DNA of 64,000 nucleotides, taken from assembly GCF_027484365.1 (NCBI RefSeq), contig NZ_JAIXTC010000021.1:1-64000 (forward strand), written 5' to 3'. The DNA comes from Brevundimonas sp. (lineage in GTDB: Bacteria > Pseudomonadota > Alphaproteobacteria > Caulobacterales > Caulobacteraceae). The stretch's first letter is position 1, and each line of letters opens with the position of its first letter. Positions 37,760 to 47,035 of this stretch are shown here, one piece after another. The notes under the pieces are model-generated. The model saw nothing but the letters and a program-made list of their open reading frames with translations. It was not told the DNA's origin and ran no database searches. The translations under genes were made by a program, and so were the position numbers.

Positions 37760-39106
37760 ATGGGGCTCAGGGCGGCGATCGGGCCTCTGGTCGCGCAGGC
37801 GATCACATCGAACCGGCGCCGCGACGATCAACGGCGTCGGTTCGAGGCGGCTCGCTTGCGTCGCGGGCAGCCGCACGAAATCCTCTATTTCCATCAGGCG
37901 GATGATCCCTATTCCGCCCTGACGGTCGAGAGGCTCGCAGAGATATCCGCGCGATACGACGTGGTGATCACACCCCATCTGGTCCCGCCGCCGGCCGACT
38001 GGGCGGCTCCGGAACGCAGGAGACTGGAGGCCTACAGCCGCCGCGACGCCGCACAGATCGCCGCCGCCTACGGTCTGGCCCATGAGAGCCGCTCGGTGCC
38101 GCAGACCGAGGCGGTGCGTCGGGCCGAGGCCGTGCTTCAGTCCGCCATTGCCGCAGGGCAATTCCTTGCGGCCGCGCCGGTCGTCAGCCGCGCCCTGATC
38201 CAGGGCGACTCGCTCGACGAGGCCGCGACCGCCTTCGGAACGGCGGACGCGACCGTCGTGGCGGCTGCCCTTGCGGAGGGAAGCCGGCTGCGCGACCGCC
38301 TGGGCCACTATCTCGGCGCGACCCTGTTTCACGCCGGGGAATGGTACTGGGGCCTCGATCGTCTGGGTGATCTCGAGGCCCGTCTGCGGACCCTGGGGTG
38401 TGGCGACTCGTCCGCGGACCGGATGGTGGCCGCCCGCCCTGAGCTCCGGTTCGGGGAGACGGACCGTTCGGCCGATCTCTCGACACCGGCGCTGGAGATG
38501 TTTCTCTCGTTCCGCAGCCCCTACACCTATCTGGCGATCGACCGGACCATCGCGCTGGCGTCCCACTATCGGGTGGAGCTGCGCCTGCGTCCCGTCCTGC
38601 CGATGGTCATGCGGGGACTGCCCGTTCCGGCCGCCAAGCGGAACTACATCCTCAGGGACTGCAAGCGGGAGGCTGAACGGCTCGGGCTCCCGTTCGGCCG
38701 GGTCGCCGATCCGGTCGGGCGTCCGGTGGAGCGGGGCCTTGCCGTCCTGCACGGAGCCATCGGCGTCGGGCAGGGTCCAGCGTTTGCGACCTCCTTCCTT
38801 CGCGGTGTTTTTGCAGAGGGCGTCGACGCCGGGTCGGACCGGGGCCTGCGGACGCTGGTCCAGCGCGCCGGTCTCGAGTGGCGGCAGGCCCAGGGCTGGA
38901 TGGCGGATGACGGCTGGCGAACCGAGGTTGAAAACAATCGCCTCGCGATGTTCGCCGATGATCTTTGGGGGGTGCCGTCCTTCCGGTTCGGCCAGCTGTC
39001 GACCTGGGGCCAGGACCGCCTCTGGCTGGTCGAGAAGGCCGTCGTCGAAACGCTCGGCCACCCCCGCGGGGTCGCCACCAGGACCAGTCCCAGGACACCA
39101 TCATGA
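37760..39106 (+). CDS. Tandem double-domain DsbA/2-hydroxychromene-2-carboxylate isomerase-like protein
   Basis: Domain 2: LEMFLSFRSPYTYLAIDRTIALAS...GVPSFRFGQLSTWGQDRLWLVEKAV. Domain 1: HEILYFHQADDPYSALTVERLAEISARY...GATLFHAGEWYWGLDRLGDLEARL. Confidence 0.78.
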   Translation: MGLRAAIGPLVAQAITSNRRRDDQRRRFEAARLRRGQPHEILYFHQADDPYSALTVERLAEISARYDVVITPHLVPPPADWAAPERRRLEAYSRRDAAQIAAAYGLAHESRSVPQTEAVRRAEAVLQSAIAAGQFLAAAPVVSRALIQGDSLDEAATAFGTADATVVAAALAEGSRLRDRLGHYLGATLFHAGEWYWGLDRLGDLEARLRTLGCGDSSADRMVAARPELRFGETDRSADLSTPALEMFLSFRSPYTYLAIDRTIALASHYRVELRLRPVLPMVMRGLPVPAAKRNYILRDCKREAERLGLPFGRVADPVGRPVERGLAVLHGAIGVGQGPAFATSFLRGVFAEGVDAGSDRGLRTLVQRAGLEWRQAQGWMADDGWRTEVENNRLAMFADDLWGVPSFRFGQLSTWGQDRLWLVEKAVVETLGHPRGVATRTSPRTPS

Positions 39107-40188
39107 CCCTTCGCCGCGTCGCCCTCGCCGCCCTCGCTCTCATCCTGTTGGCCGCGGGCCTGCTGATCGTGTTCCAGCGACCGATCGGGGCCCGGGTGTT
39201 GGCCAGGATCGCCGACACCCAGGTCGGACGCGACAGCGTCACCACCATGCCCGACGGTCTCAATGTCGCGCTTTGCGGTACAGGCTCCCCTCTTCCGGAT
39301 CCCACGCGGGCCGGCCCCTGTAGCGCTGTGATCGTCGGCGGCAAGGTCTTTCTGGTCGACAGCGGCGAAGGGGCGGCGCGCAATCTGTCACGAATGGGAA
39401 TTCCCGCCGGACGAATCGAAGCGATCTTCCTGACGCATTTCCATTCCGATCACATCGACGGCCTCCCCCCGGTCCTCCTGCAGCGCTGGGTCGGCGGAAC
39501 GCACACCCAGCCCACGCCCCTGTACGGTCCGGAGGGGGTCGAGGCGGTCGCGGCCGGATTCAACGCCGCCTATGCGCTGGATTCCGGGTACCGGACCGGC
39601 CACCATGGTCCGGAGGTCGCGCCGCCGACGGGGCACGGCGCCACCCCCATGGTCTTCAGCGCACAGGCGGCGGCCGGGCCGGACGGCGTGGTGGTCTACA
39701 ATGCCGGGGGCCTGGTCGTCAGGGCCTTCACGGTCGATCACGGTCCCGTCAGCCCTGCCGTGGGCTACCGCTTTGACTACGGCGGGCGCAGCGTGGTCTT
39801 CAGCGGCGACACGGCGGTTTCGGCGCATCTGAACGCCATGGCTACGGGCGCGGACCTCCTGATCCATGAGGCGCTGCAGCCGGCCCTGCTTTCGGCCATC
39901 GAGCATCGACTGGACCAGCGGGAGCTTCCCAACCTGGCCCAGGTCATGCGTGACATCGTCGACTACCACGCCACGCCGGAACAGGCTGCCGATGCTGCAC
40001 AGGCGGCGGGCGTCGACGCGCTGGTGCTCAATCACCTGGTGCCGCCGCAACCCTTGGCCTACGGCTATCCGGCCTTTCTGGGCGACGCGCCGAAGCACTT
40101 CGACGGGCCGATCACCGTGGGCGAGGACGGCATGCTGTTCAGCCTGCCGCAAGGCGGCGACAGGATCATCCGCAAGCGGCTGTTCTAG
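39103..40188 (+). CDS. Membrane-anchored MBL-fold metallohydrolase
   Basis: N-terminal TM; CGTGSPLPDPTRAGPCSAVIVGGKVFLVDSGEGAARNL; FLTHFHSDHIDGLP; FSGDTAVSAHL. Confidence 0.92.
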   Translation: MTLRRVALAALALILLAAGLLIVFQRPIGARVLARIADTQVGRDSVTTMPDGLNVALCGTGSPLPDPTRAGPCSAVIVGGKVFLVDSGEGAARNLSRMGIPAGRIEAIFLTHFHSDHIDGLPPVLLQRWVGGTHTQPTPLYGPEGVEAVAAGFNAAYALDSGYRTGHHGPEVAPPTGHGATPMVFSAQAAAGPDGVVVYNAGGLVVRAFTVDHGPVSPAVGYRFDYGGRSVVFSGDTAVSAHLNAMATGADLLIHEALQPALLSAIEHRLDQRELPNLAQVMRDIVDYHATPEQAADAAQAAGVDALVLNHLVPPQPLAYGYPAFLGDAPKHFDGPITVGEDGMLFSLPQGGDRIIRKRLF

Positions 40189-40189
40189 A

Positions 40190-40828
40190 TCAGTTCGAGC
40201 TCAGCCGGGCGGCCATCAGCAGGGACCGCAGCATATGTTCCACGACCCTCCGGGCCTGGACGACGGTCAGATGCTGGTCCCTACGCAGTCCGATCCAGGT
40301 CGGCCAGGAAGAGGCGGAAACCATCGACTGGAGAAACAGCGACCGGTCCGCCTCGTCCAGCGGCATGAGCGAGGCGGAAAAGACAGTGCTCAGATAGATG
40401 CTGTGGGTCACATCGTCCTCTCGGAGCATCCGGTCGATGACGGAGTTCTCGGACCTCATCGAGCCGGCAACGGCACGGGCGGGCGTGACATATTCCCACA
40501 GTCGCCCAAGCCGCTGGGCGACTGCGGTGACCCGTTCGGACTCCGGCAGCAGGCTGATGTCGCGGGAGTGGAAGCGGGCGAAGACCTCGTCCCGCTGCAT
40601 GTGGGTCGCTGCGACGATCAGCTCATTGGTATCGGAAAAGTGACGGAAGACGGAACGCCGCGACACATTCGCCCGGTCGGCGACCGCATCCATCGTCGGC
40701 ATCTGCCGGGTTTCGCGGACAAGGTCCAGCAGGGCCCTCGCGATAGCCAGGCGACTCCGCTCGCTCCGCACACGGCGGCCATCGACGAAGGGCTGATCAT
40801 CAGCGGTTCCCGCCAAGGCACGCTCCAA
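40190..40828 (-). CDS. TetR family transcriptional regulator
   Basis: SRLAIARALLDLVRETRQMPTMDAVADRANVSRRSVFRHFSDTNELIVAATHMQ; TTG start as listed, adjacent to operator G. Confidence 0.92.
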   Translation of the reverse strand: MERALAGTADDQPFVDGRRVRSERSRLAIARALLDLVRETRQMPTMDAVADRANVSRRSVFRHFSDTNELIVAATHMQRDEVFARFHSRDISLLPESERVTAVAQRLGRLWEYVTPARAVAGSMRSENSVIDRMLREDDVTHSIYLSTVFSASLMPLDEADRSLFLQSMVSASSWPTWIGLRRDQHLTVVQARRVVEHMLRSLLMAARLSSN

Positions 40829-40853
40829 ATATTGACATTATGAATGCCGAAAC
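40829..40853. promoter_or_regulatory. Shared operator site G
   Basis: ATATTGACAT-TATGA-ATGCCGAAAC, immediately upstream of the tetR start and in the divergent gap to the SCP2 gene. Confidence 0.7.
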
Positions 40854-40919
40854 ATTAGGCACTCCCGGTGGCCAAAGGCGCCACGGAGTTGATCCATCAA
40901 CATACCGGAGGACGGTGAC

Positions 40920-41222
40920 ATGACGCTAGACGAAATTACCTCGGAAATCCGGGGGCGGGTCGCCGCCAACGGGGGAATCAAGGGCAAGACGGTGAAGTTC
41001 CATTTCGGCGATGACGGCGCGATCCGCATCGACGCCAAGGGTGACGCCGTCGTCGTCGACAACGAAGACAGTGCGGCTGATTGCACGGTCAAGATCTCCA
41101 AGTCGGACTTCCTCGAAATGGCCGCCGGCAAGCTGAACCCCACGGCCGCCTTCATGTCGGGCAAGATCAAGATCGACGGCGACATGGGCCTGGCCATGCA
41201 GCTGGGCAACATCCTGAACTAG
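40920..41222 (+). CDS. SCP2 sterol-binding domain protein
   Basis: VKFHFGDDGAIRIDAKGDAVVVDNEDSAADCTVKISKSDFLEMAAGKLNPTAAFMSGKIKIDGDMGLAMQL. Confidence 0.94.
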   Translation: MTLDEITSEIRGRVAANGGIKGKTVKFHFGDDGAIRIDAKGDAVVVDNEDSAADCTVKISKSDFLEMAAGKLNPTAAFMSGKIKIDGDMGLAMQLGNILN

Positions 41223-41241
41223 GTGGTGCGGAGGCGGTCGC

Positions 41242-42405
41242 TCAGGTCGAGCGATCGCCCCAAACCTCACGGTTCTGCACCCGTGCGAGTCTGCGGCTCG
41301 CCCGGAGGTCCAGCCATCGGGACAGACCCTGCGGCGCGAGACAGGCCCTGACCGACGCCTGTTTCTCCGGATCCAGCGCCGCGAATGTGTCCGTGACGGC
41401 CTGCAGTTTGAAGACGCTGAACGCCCTCAGGGACGTCGTGACCGGCGTCCCGACAAGATCGAATGTCAGTTTCCCGCGAGGGCGTCGCTCACGGTCCGGC
41501 GACTGGACCGGGTCGCCTGCGACGATGTCGGGGTGTTCGCCAAGCCAGAGGTCCAGGGCGGCCACCTGGGCCTCCAGTTCGGCACCGTAGATGCAGTCGA
41601 CGGCCCTGAGCACGGGACCGAGGCTTTCGGCCACCCCGTCGTCAGCTGCCAACACAGGGTCCAGTCCGGCGAACTCGGGCATGTCGGCGTCCGGCGCGTT
41701 CATGCGTTCGACCCAGCGCCAGACGAAATAGGCCCGCCGCTTCATCTGCTCCGCCGGATAGGGGTCTCGGCCGAGGTGGGCGTAGAAGGACGACAGAAGC
41801 CCGAAGTCACCGACGCAAGGCGCGCCGCCGAGGAGATAGGGCGAGACGCGGAAGTGCGAGTCCAAGGCTGCGAGCAACTCGTCGTACGCCGACTCGATGG
41901 CCGGGATCACGGTCGGGGTTATTCCGAGGGCGGGCAGATAGCTCTGCATCTTGCCCATGGCGCCATCGGCCACGGCAGCCGCCTGCGAAGGATCGACGGC
42001 CGGTGCGATCGCGGCGGCGAAGGCCGTCCGCAGGAAGTCCATGTTCTGTTCGGGATAGTTCCATCGAAAATGCATGCCGGTCCGGATCATCCCCTCGTCC
42101 CCGAACAGCTCGAAAATCCGCGCGATGACAGACTGGCGCGGGCCGGAGGGATAGATGGAAACGGCCGGCGGAAGGACATTCTCGACATAGTCGAGAATGT
42201 CGGCCGTATCCTGGATGATCGTCCCATCCGGCGCTTCAAGAACCGGGATCATCAGACGGCCGAGCGACGGCGCAATTTCGCCCACGAACCGCGGATCGCT
42301 GATCAGCCGCTCTACGAAAGGCACGCCGCGTTTCCTCAGATAGGCGCGCGCCTTGCCGGTGAACATCGAGACAGGCATGCCGTAGAGGATGTAGGTCGCA
42401 GTCAT
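41242..42405 (-). CDS. GST-like protein with C-terminal extension (paralogue 1)
   Basis: YILYGMPVSMFTGKARAYLRKRGVPFVERLI...RLMIPVLEAPDGTIIQDTADILDYVE; extension ...FKLQAVTDTFAALDPEKQASVRACLAPQG. Confidence 0.82.
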   Translation of the reverse strand: MTATYILYGMPVSMFTGKARAYLRKRGVPFVERLISDPRFVGEIAPSLGRLMIPVLEAPDGTIIQDTADILDYVENVLPPAVSIYPSGPRQSVIARIFELFGDEGMIRTGMHFRWNYPEQNMDFLRTAFAAAIAPAVDPSQAAAVADGAMGKMQSYLPALGITPTVIPAIESAYDELLAALDSHFRVSPYLLGGAPCVGDFGLLSSFYAHLGRDPYPAEQMKRRAYFVWRWVERMNAPDADMPEFAGLDPVLAADDGVAESLGPVLRAVDCIYGAELEAQVAALDLWLGEHPDIVAGDPVQSPDRERRPRGKLTFDLVGTPVTTSLRAFSVFKLQAVTDTFAALDPEKQASVRACLAPQGLSRWLDLRASRRLARVQNREVWGDRST

Positions 42406-42417
42406 GGATCTACCTTT

Positions 42418-43485
42418 TCATCGAACGTCGCGACCCCAACGATCGCGGATGCGGGAGGGATCAGCCGGCGGGATCCCCGTGAAGGTTGCGCCGGACAGGA
42501 CCCGTGTTCCGTCTTCACCCAGAACCGACGCCACACGTCCTTTCATCGGCGGATCAAGCGCCTCGAAATCGCGGCTCAGCCGCGACAGCCGCCCGGCGCG
42601 ATAGGGGTTCGGCCGATAGCGGATGACGGCGTCGCCGAGCCGGTACAAGGTCTCATCCTGCCCCGCGGTCACGGCTGTGGCGTTGGCCGCCATCTCCGGC
42701 AGAAAGCGATCCGCAATCAGGCGGAACAGGTCCGCCAGATCATCTGGCACGGACGTCATGGTTCGCGCCCCGGGTCCGACCGGGCCCTCGAACGCCCACA
42801 ACCGCGTGGCCCAGGCGGCGACCGCCGGAGCCCGCTCGCGCATGATCCGTCCCGGGGTCGGATCGCAATGGAAGTGACGGAACATCGGGCCAAAGAGACC
42901 GATGTCCGCCCGCGTCGGCCCCGGTCCCATGACCCAGTCGCGCCGACGCAGGACGGGATCCAGAGCATCCAGAAGGTCCAGGTAGTCGGCCTCGATCCGA
43001 TGGCGATTGGCGGAGGTCACCCCTTCTCCGCGCAGATAGTGGGCCCGCTGCCGCAGCAGGATGAACTGCCGTTTCAGGGCATGGGGGCCGCCGACGTCGC
43101 GCAGCATGCCCCGCGCCAGCCGCGCGCTCATCAGCCGTGCATCGTCGTCGAAGGCCCAACGGTAGTAGAGAGCGGGTCGCCAGAGATGCTCGTCGGCATA
43201 GGTTTCGATCAGTCCGGCAAGGAAGGCGCAGGCCGGATCGGAGGGCGTGACGCCCGGCTGGGGCAACTCGTCTTCCAGGGCGTCGATGATCCGGACGGTG
43301 TCGGTCATCCAGCGTCCGTCCGGCAGCTCCAGCTGAGGCATCTGCCGAACGCCCGTATGTCGGGCCAGCCTCTTGAAGGCGCCCGTATCCATCTCCTCGA
43401 GTCGGTAGGGCAGGCCCCTGGCGCGCAGATAGGCTTCGAGCTTGCCCGTAAAATACGACAGATCCAGCCCGTGGACGACGAACAT
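42418..43485 (-). CDS. GST-like protein with C-terminal extension (paralogue 2)
   Basis: FVVHGLDLSYFTGKLEAYLRARGLPYRLEEM...VRQMPQLELPDGRWMTDTVRIIDALE; extension ...RLSRLSRDFEALDPPMKGRVASVLGEDG. Confidence 0.82.
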   Translation of the reverse strand: MFVVHGLDLSYFTGKLEAYLRARGLPYRLEEMDTGAFKRLARHTGVRQMPQLELPDGRWMTDTVRIIDALEDELPQPGVTPSDPACAFLAGLIETYADEHLWRPALYYRWAFDDDARLMSARLARGMLRDVGGPHALKRQFILLRQRAHYLRGEGVTSANRHRIEADYLDLLDALDPVLRRRDWVMGPGPTRADIGLFGPMFRHFHCDPTPGRIMRERAPAVAAWATRLWAFEGPVGPGARTMTSVPDDLADLFRLIADRFLPEMAANATAVTAGQDETLYRLGDAVIRYRPNPYRAGRLSRLSRDFEALDPPMKGRVASVLGEDGTRVLSGATFTGIPPADPSRIRDRWGRDVR

Positions 43486-43532
43486 AGCACCGCTCCATGC
43501 CAGCTCGATTGACCGGCCTTCCTGCTCCCATC

Positions 43533-43557
43533 ATTATGGCATCTTGAATGCCAATAG
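43533..43557. promoter_or_regulatory. Shared operator site H
   Basis: ATTATGGCAT-CTTGA-ATGCCAATAG in the divergent gap 43485/43593. Confidence 0.75.
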
Positions 43558-43592
43558 TAGACCGATCCAACGGTCCAGGGCGGAGGTTTCGC

Positions 43593-44636
43593 ATGCAAGA
43601 GAATCTGGCGGGGTCGGGCCTGTATCAGCTCAAGGGAGCGATCGGATCACCCTATTCGATGAAGATGCGCGCAGTCCTGCGGTATCGGCGAATTCCGTTC
43701 GTCTGGCAGGGGGGCATGGTCGGGTTCATCGCCGCCCAGGCGATGAAGGCCAAGGTGGTGCCGGTCCTGGTCACGCCGGAGGGCGAGGCCTGGAACGACT
43801 CAACCCTGCTGATCGAGCGACTTGAGGCCTGGCATCCCGGCTCGCGCAGTCTGGTGCCGACGGATCCGGCGGTGGCCTTCCTGTCGCTGCTGCTCGAGGA
43901 CCTGGCGGACGAATGGCTGGCCAAGGCCATGTATCTCTACCGCTGGGCCCGGCCGGTGGACCAGGAGCAGATGAGCCGCTGGCTCGCCTTTGACGCCGTG
44001 CGCGGCGCTGGAGAGGCCCGGATTCTCGAACAGGCGAAGATATGGCGGGACCGCCAGGTCGAACGACGCGACATCGTGGGGGTCGGCGAGGCGGCGCAAC
44101 CGGTCATCGAGGCCTCAGCCGCCCGGATCATGTCCGCCCTGGACCAGCGGGTGGTCGAGCGGGGGTTCCTGTTTGGCGACCGCCCGAGCGCGGCGGACAT
44201 GGCCTTCTACGGCCAACTGACCCAGCTCGCGACCGACCCGACGCCCCAAGCGCTCATGCGGGACCGGTATCCGTGGCTGTTCCGCTGGGTGCAGATCACC
44301 GACGATCTGTCGGGCGAGGTCGAGGGCCAGTGGGACGATGACGTCGATTCACCGCCCCTGAGGGCTCTGCTGGTCGAGTGCGCGACCCATCACCTTCCGC
44401 TTCTCACCGCGAACGCGGCGGCCATCCGGTCGGGACGGACACAGTTTCAGTATCGGGCCGGAGGGGTCGAACTGGAGCAGCCGACCGACCGCTATCAGGC
44501 CAAATGCCTGAAGGCGCTGCTGGAGGCCTTCGCCGCCCTGGATCGCGAGACTCAGGCCCGGCTGGTCCCGCTTCTGGCGGAGACCGGATGCCTGCCGTTT
44601 CTCACAGGAAATCATTCGGAAGGCGTTGCGGCATGA
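43593..44636 (+). CDS. GST-like protein with C-terminal extension (paralogue 3)
   Basis: YQLKGAIGSPYSMKMRAVLRYRRIPFVWQ...KVVPVLVTPEGEAWNDSTLLIERLE; extension ...AKCLKALLEAFAALDRETQARLVPLLAETG. Confidence 0.82.
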   Translation: MQENLAGSGLYQLKGAIGSPYSMKMRAVLRYRRIPFVWQGGMVGFIAAQAMKAKVVPVLVTPEGEAWNDSTLLIERLEAWHPGSRSLVPTDPAVAFLSLLLEDLADEWLAKAMYLYRWARPVDQEQMSRWLAFDAVRGAGEARILEQAKIWRDRQVERRDIVGVGEAAQPVIEASAARIMSALDQRVVERGFLFGDRPSAADMAFYGQLTQLATDPTPQALMRDRYPWLFRWVQITDDLSGEVEGQWDDDVDSPPLRALLVECATHHLPLLTANAAAIRSGRTQFQYRAGGVELEQPTDRYQAKCLKALLEAFAALDRETQARLVPLLAETGCLPFLTGNHSEGVAA

Positions 44637-47035
44637 CGGACACGCCCCCGAACGAGCGGCCGCGCCGCCATCTGGATCGACGCTCCCTTCTGATCGGCGC
44701 GGCGGCCGGGACCGTGGCCGCGACCGGCGGTGCCCTTGCCGTCGGTGCGATCCGCGAGGCGATGGCGCCCTACATCACGCCCTCGGCCGTGCCCGAGGGA
44801 CAGGCGGCCCGCGTGCGTGAATCCTTCAGGGACTCGCGGCCCTCCTACGCCGGATTGCCGACGGCGCCCGAGGGCGCCCCGAACATCATCACCATCGTGC
44901 TGGACGACGTCGGCTTCTCCGATCTGGGCTGCTACGGGAGCGAAATCCGGACGCCGACGTTCGACGCCCTGGCGGAAGCGGGCGTGCGCTATTCCAATTT
45001 CCGCACCTGCGCCATGTGCTCGCCGACCCGGGCCGCGCTGCTGACGGGCCTCAATTCCCATTCGGCGGGGATGGGCTGGCTGGCCGACATCGACAGCGGC
45101 TATCCCGGCTATCGCGGCGACCTGACCCGCGAGGCCGCGACCTTGCCCGAGATTCTGCGTGACGCGGGCTGGTCGACCTTCCTCGTGGGCAAATGGCATC
45201 TGAACAATGCCGCCAGCAGCGGCCCCAACGGTCCCTACTACAACTGGCCGACCTCGCGCGGGTTCGAGCGAGCCTACTGGTTCCAGGGCCATTCGACCGA
45301 CTATTTCAGGCCGTCCGAACTGTATGACGGCGTCGCCCCGATCGAACCCCCCACGGCCGAGGACTACTATGTTTGTGACGACCTGACCGATCGGGCGATC
45401 AGCTACATCCGGACGCAAAAGGCCATGTCGCCGGACAAGCCCTTCCATCTGCAACTCGCCTATCCGGGTGCCCATTCCCCGCTTCAGGCCAGGGGCCGCG
45501 AGCGCGACGCCTACAAGGGGTTCTACGATGCCGGCTGGGACGCCGTGCGCGCCGCCCGGCTCCAGCGCCAGAAGGCGATGGGTCTCCTGCCCGCGACCAC
45601 CAGCCTGCCCCCCCTCTCCTTCGGGGCTCGTCCCTGGGCTGAACTCGACGCGGTCGAGCGGCGCGTCTTCGCCCGATACATGGAGGTCTACGCCGCCATG
45701 ATCACCAATATGGACGCCAATGTCGGGCGACTGCTGGCGACCCTGAGCGAGCTCGGCCAGGCCGAAAACACCGTCGTTCTGGTGATGTCCGATAACGGCG
45801 GATCAGGAGAAGGCACGGCCGACGGTTCGCCCAATGTCTTCGCCCCGGCCTTCGGACGGCCGGTCCCGATCGAAAAGGCCGCCGAGCTCTATGGCGTGAT
45901 GGGCGAGGACGCCACCTTCCCCCACTATCCGATGGCCTGGGCCTGCGTGTCGAACACGCCGTTCCGGCTCTATAAACAGTATGCCCACCTCGGGGGCGTA
46001 GCCGACCCCCTGATCGTGTCCTGGCCCAGCCGAATCCGGGACAAGGGCAAGATTCGGGAGAAGTTCGTGCATGTCGTGGACGTCATGCCGACCTTGCTCG
46101 ACGCCGCAGGCGTGGATCGTCCGGAGTCCTATCTCGGCGCGCCGCAAAAGCCGCTGGAGGGAGCCAGCTTCCTGCCGAACCTGCTGTCGGCGGACGCGGC
46201 GACCCGCACGGGTCAGTACTATGAACTGGGCGGCAACCGGGCCTACGAGGACGAGCGCTGGCGGCTGGTCTGCCGGCATAAGCGCGGCACCCGCCAGGAC
46301 GAGGACGTCTGGGAACTTTACGATCTGAGCGGGGACCGCAATGAAAGCCGCGATCTCGCCGCAGCCCACCCCGACGTCGTCCAGCGACTTCGGGCGGCGT
46401 GGCAGGCGGACGCCGAGAAATACGGCGTCTTCCCGCTGGACGACCGCAGCCTGATGCTGAAACTGGTGCAGGACCGCCAGTCGAAGGGCATCCGCCCCCG
46501 CTGGGAGTTCCGCCCGCCGGTCGAGCGGATAACCCATGACGTGGCGCCGCTGGTCTGCGGCCTCGACCACGAGATCACGGTCGAGCTGGACTGGGCGCCC
46601 GGTCAGGACGGGGTGCTGGTGGCCTCGGGGTCCAAACACGCCGGCTATGTCCTCTATGTCGAGGACGGTCGCCTGTCCTACGAGTACAGCCTCGTGCCCT
46701 GGAGCGAACGGATCGTCGCCGACAGCCTGCTTCGGAGGGGCCGGAACGTGGTTCGCTATGTCCAGACCATGACGGCCCGCCCCTTCGACGGCGGCGGCGC
46801 GCTTTACGTGAACGGCCGGAAGGTCGGTGAACGCACCTATGAACAGGCGCTGTTCGCAACCGGCTATGACGGCTTCACGATCGGCGCTGACCTGGGGAAC
46901 CAGGTCTCGGCGCGATATGCGGGCCCCAATCCCTTCGGCGGCCGTATCGAGCGTGTATTGATCGAGGTCGACAACAAGCCGACGAATCCGCTGGAAACCC
47001 AGAGGTTCCTAGACCGGATGGGCATGACCGTATGA
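44633..47035 (+). CDS. Type I sulfatase with Tat-like signal
   Basis: DRRSLLIGAAAGTVAATGGAL; NIITIVLDDVGFSDLGCYGSEIRTP; formylglycine motif CAMCSPTRAALLTGLN; GKWHLN; VMSDNGGSGEG. Confidence 0.95.
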   Translation: MTDTPPNERPRRHLDRRSLLIGAAAGTVAATGGALAVGAIREAMAPYITPSAVPEGQAARVRESFRDSRPSYAGLPTAPEGAPNIITIVLDDVGFSDLGCYGSEIRTPTFDALAEAGVRYSNFRTCAMCSPTRAALLTGLNSHSAGMGWLADIDSGYPGYRGDLTREAATLPEILRDAGWSTFLVGKWHLNNAASSGPNGPYYNWPTSRGFERAYWFQGHSTDYFRPSELYDGVAPIEPPTAEDYYVCDDLTDRAISYIRTQKAMSPDKPFHLQLAYPGAHSPLQARGRERDAYKGFYDAGWDAVRAARLQRQKAMGLLPATTSLPPLSFGARPWAELDAVERRVFARYMEVYAAMITNMDANVGRLLATLSELGQAENTVVLVMSDNGGSGEGTADGSPNVFAPAFGRPVPIEKAAELYGVMGEDATFPHYPMAWACVSNTPFRLYKQYAHLGGVADPLIVSWPSRIRDKGKIREKFVHVVDVMPTLLDAAGVDRPESYLGAPQKPLEGASFLPNLLSADAATRTGQYYELGGNRAYEDERWRLVCRHKRGTRQDEDVWELYDLSGDRNESRDLAAAHPDVVQRLRAAWQADAEKYGVFPLDDRSLMLKLVQDRQSKGIRPRWEFRPPVERITHDVAPLVCGLDHEITVELDWAPGQDGVLVASGSKHAGYVLYVEDGRLSYEYSLVPWSERIVADSLLRRGRNVVRYVQTMTARPFDGGGALYVNGRKVGERTYEQALFATGYDGFTIGADLGNQVSARYAGPNPFGGRIERVLIEVDNKPTNPLETQRFLDRMGMTV

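Noticed and set aside
37529-39061. 510-aa minus-strand ORF
   Set aside because: Antisense to the end of the TonB receptor and to the double HCCA-like gene.
41533-43512. 659-aa plus-strand ORF
   Set aside because: Antisense to two GST-like genes with strong family motifs; translation has no domain-like pattern.
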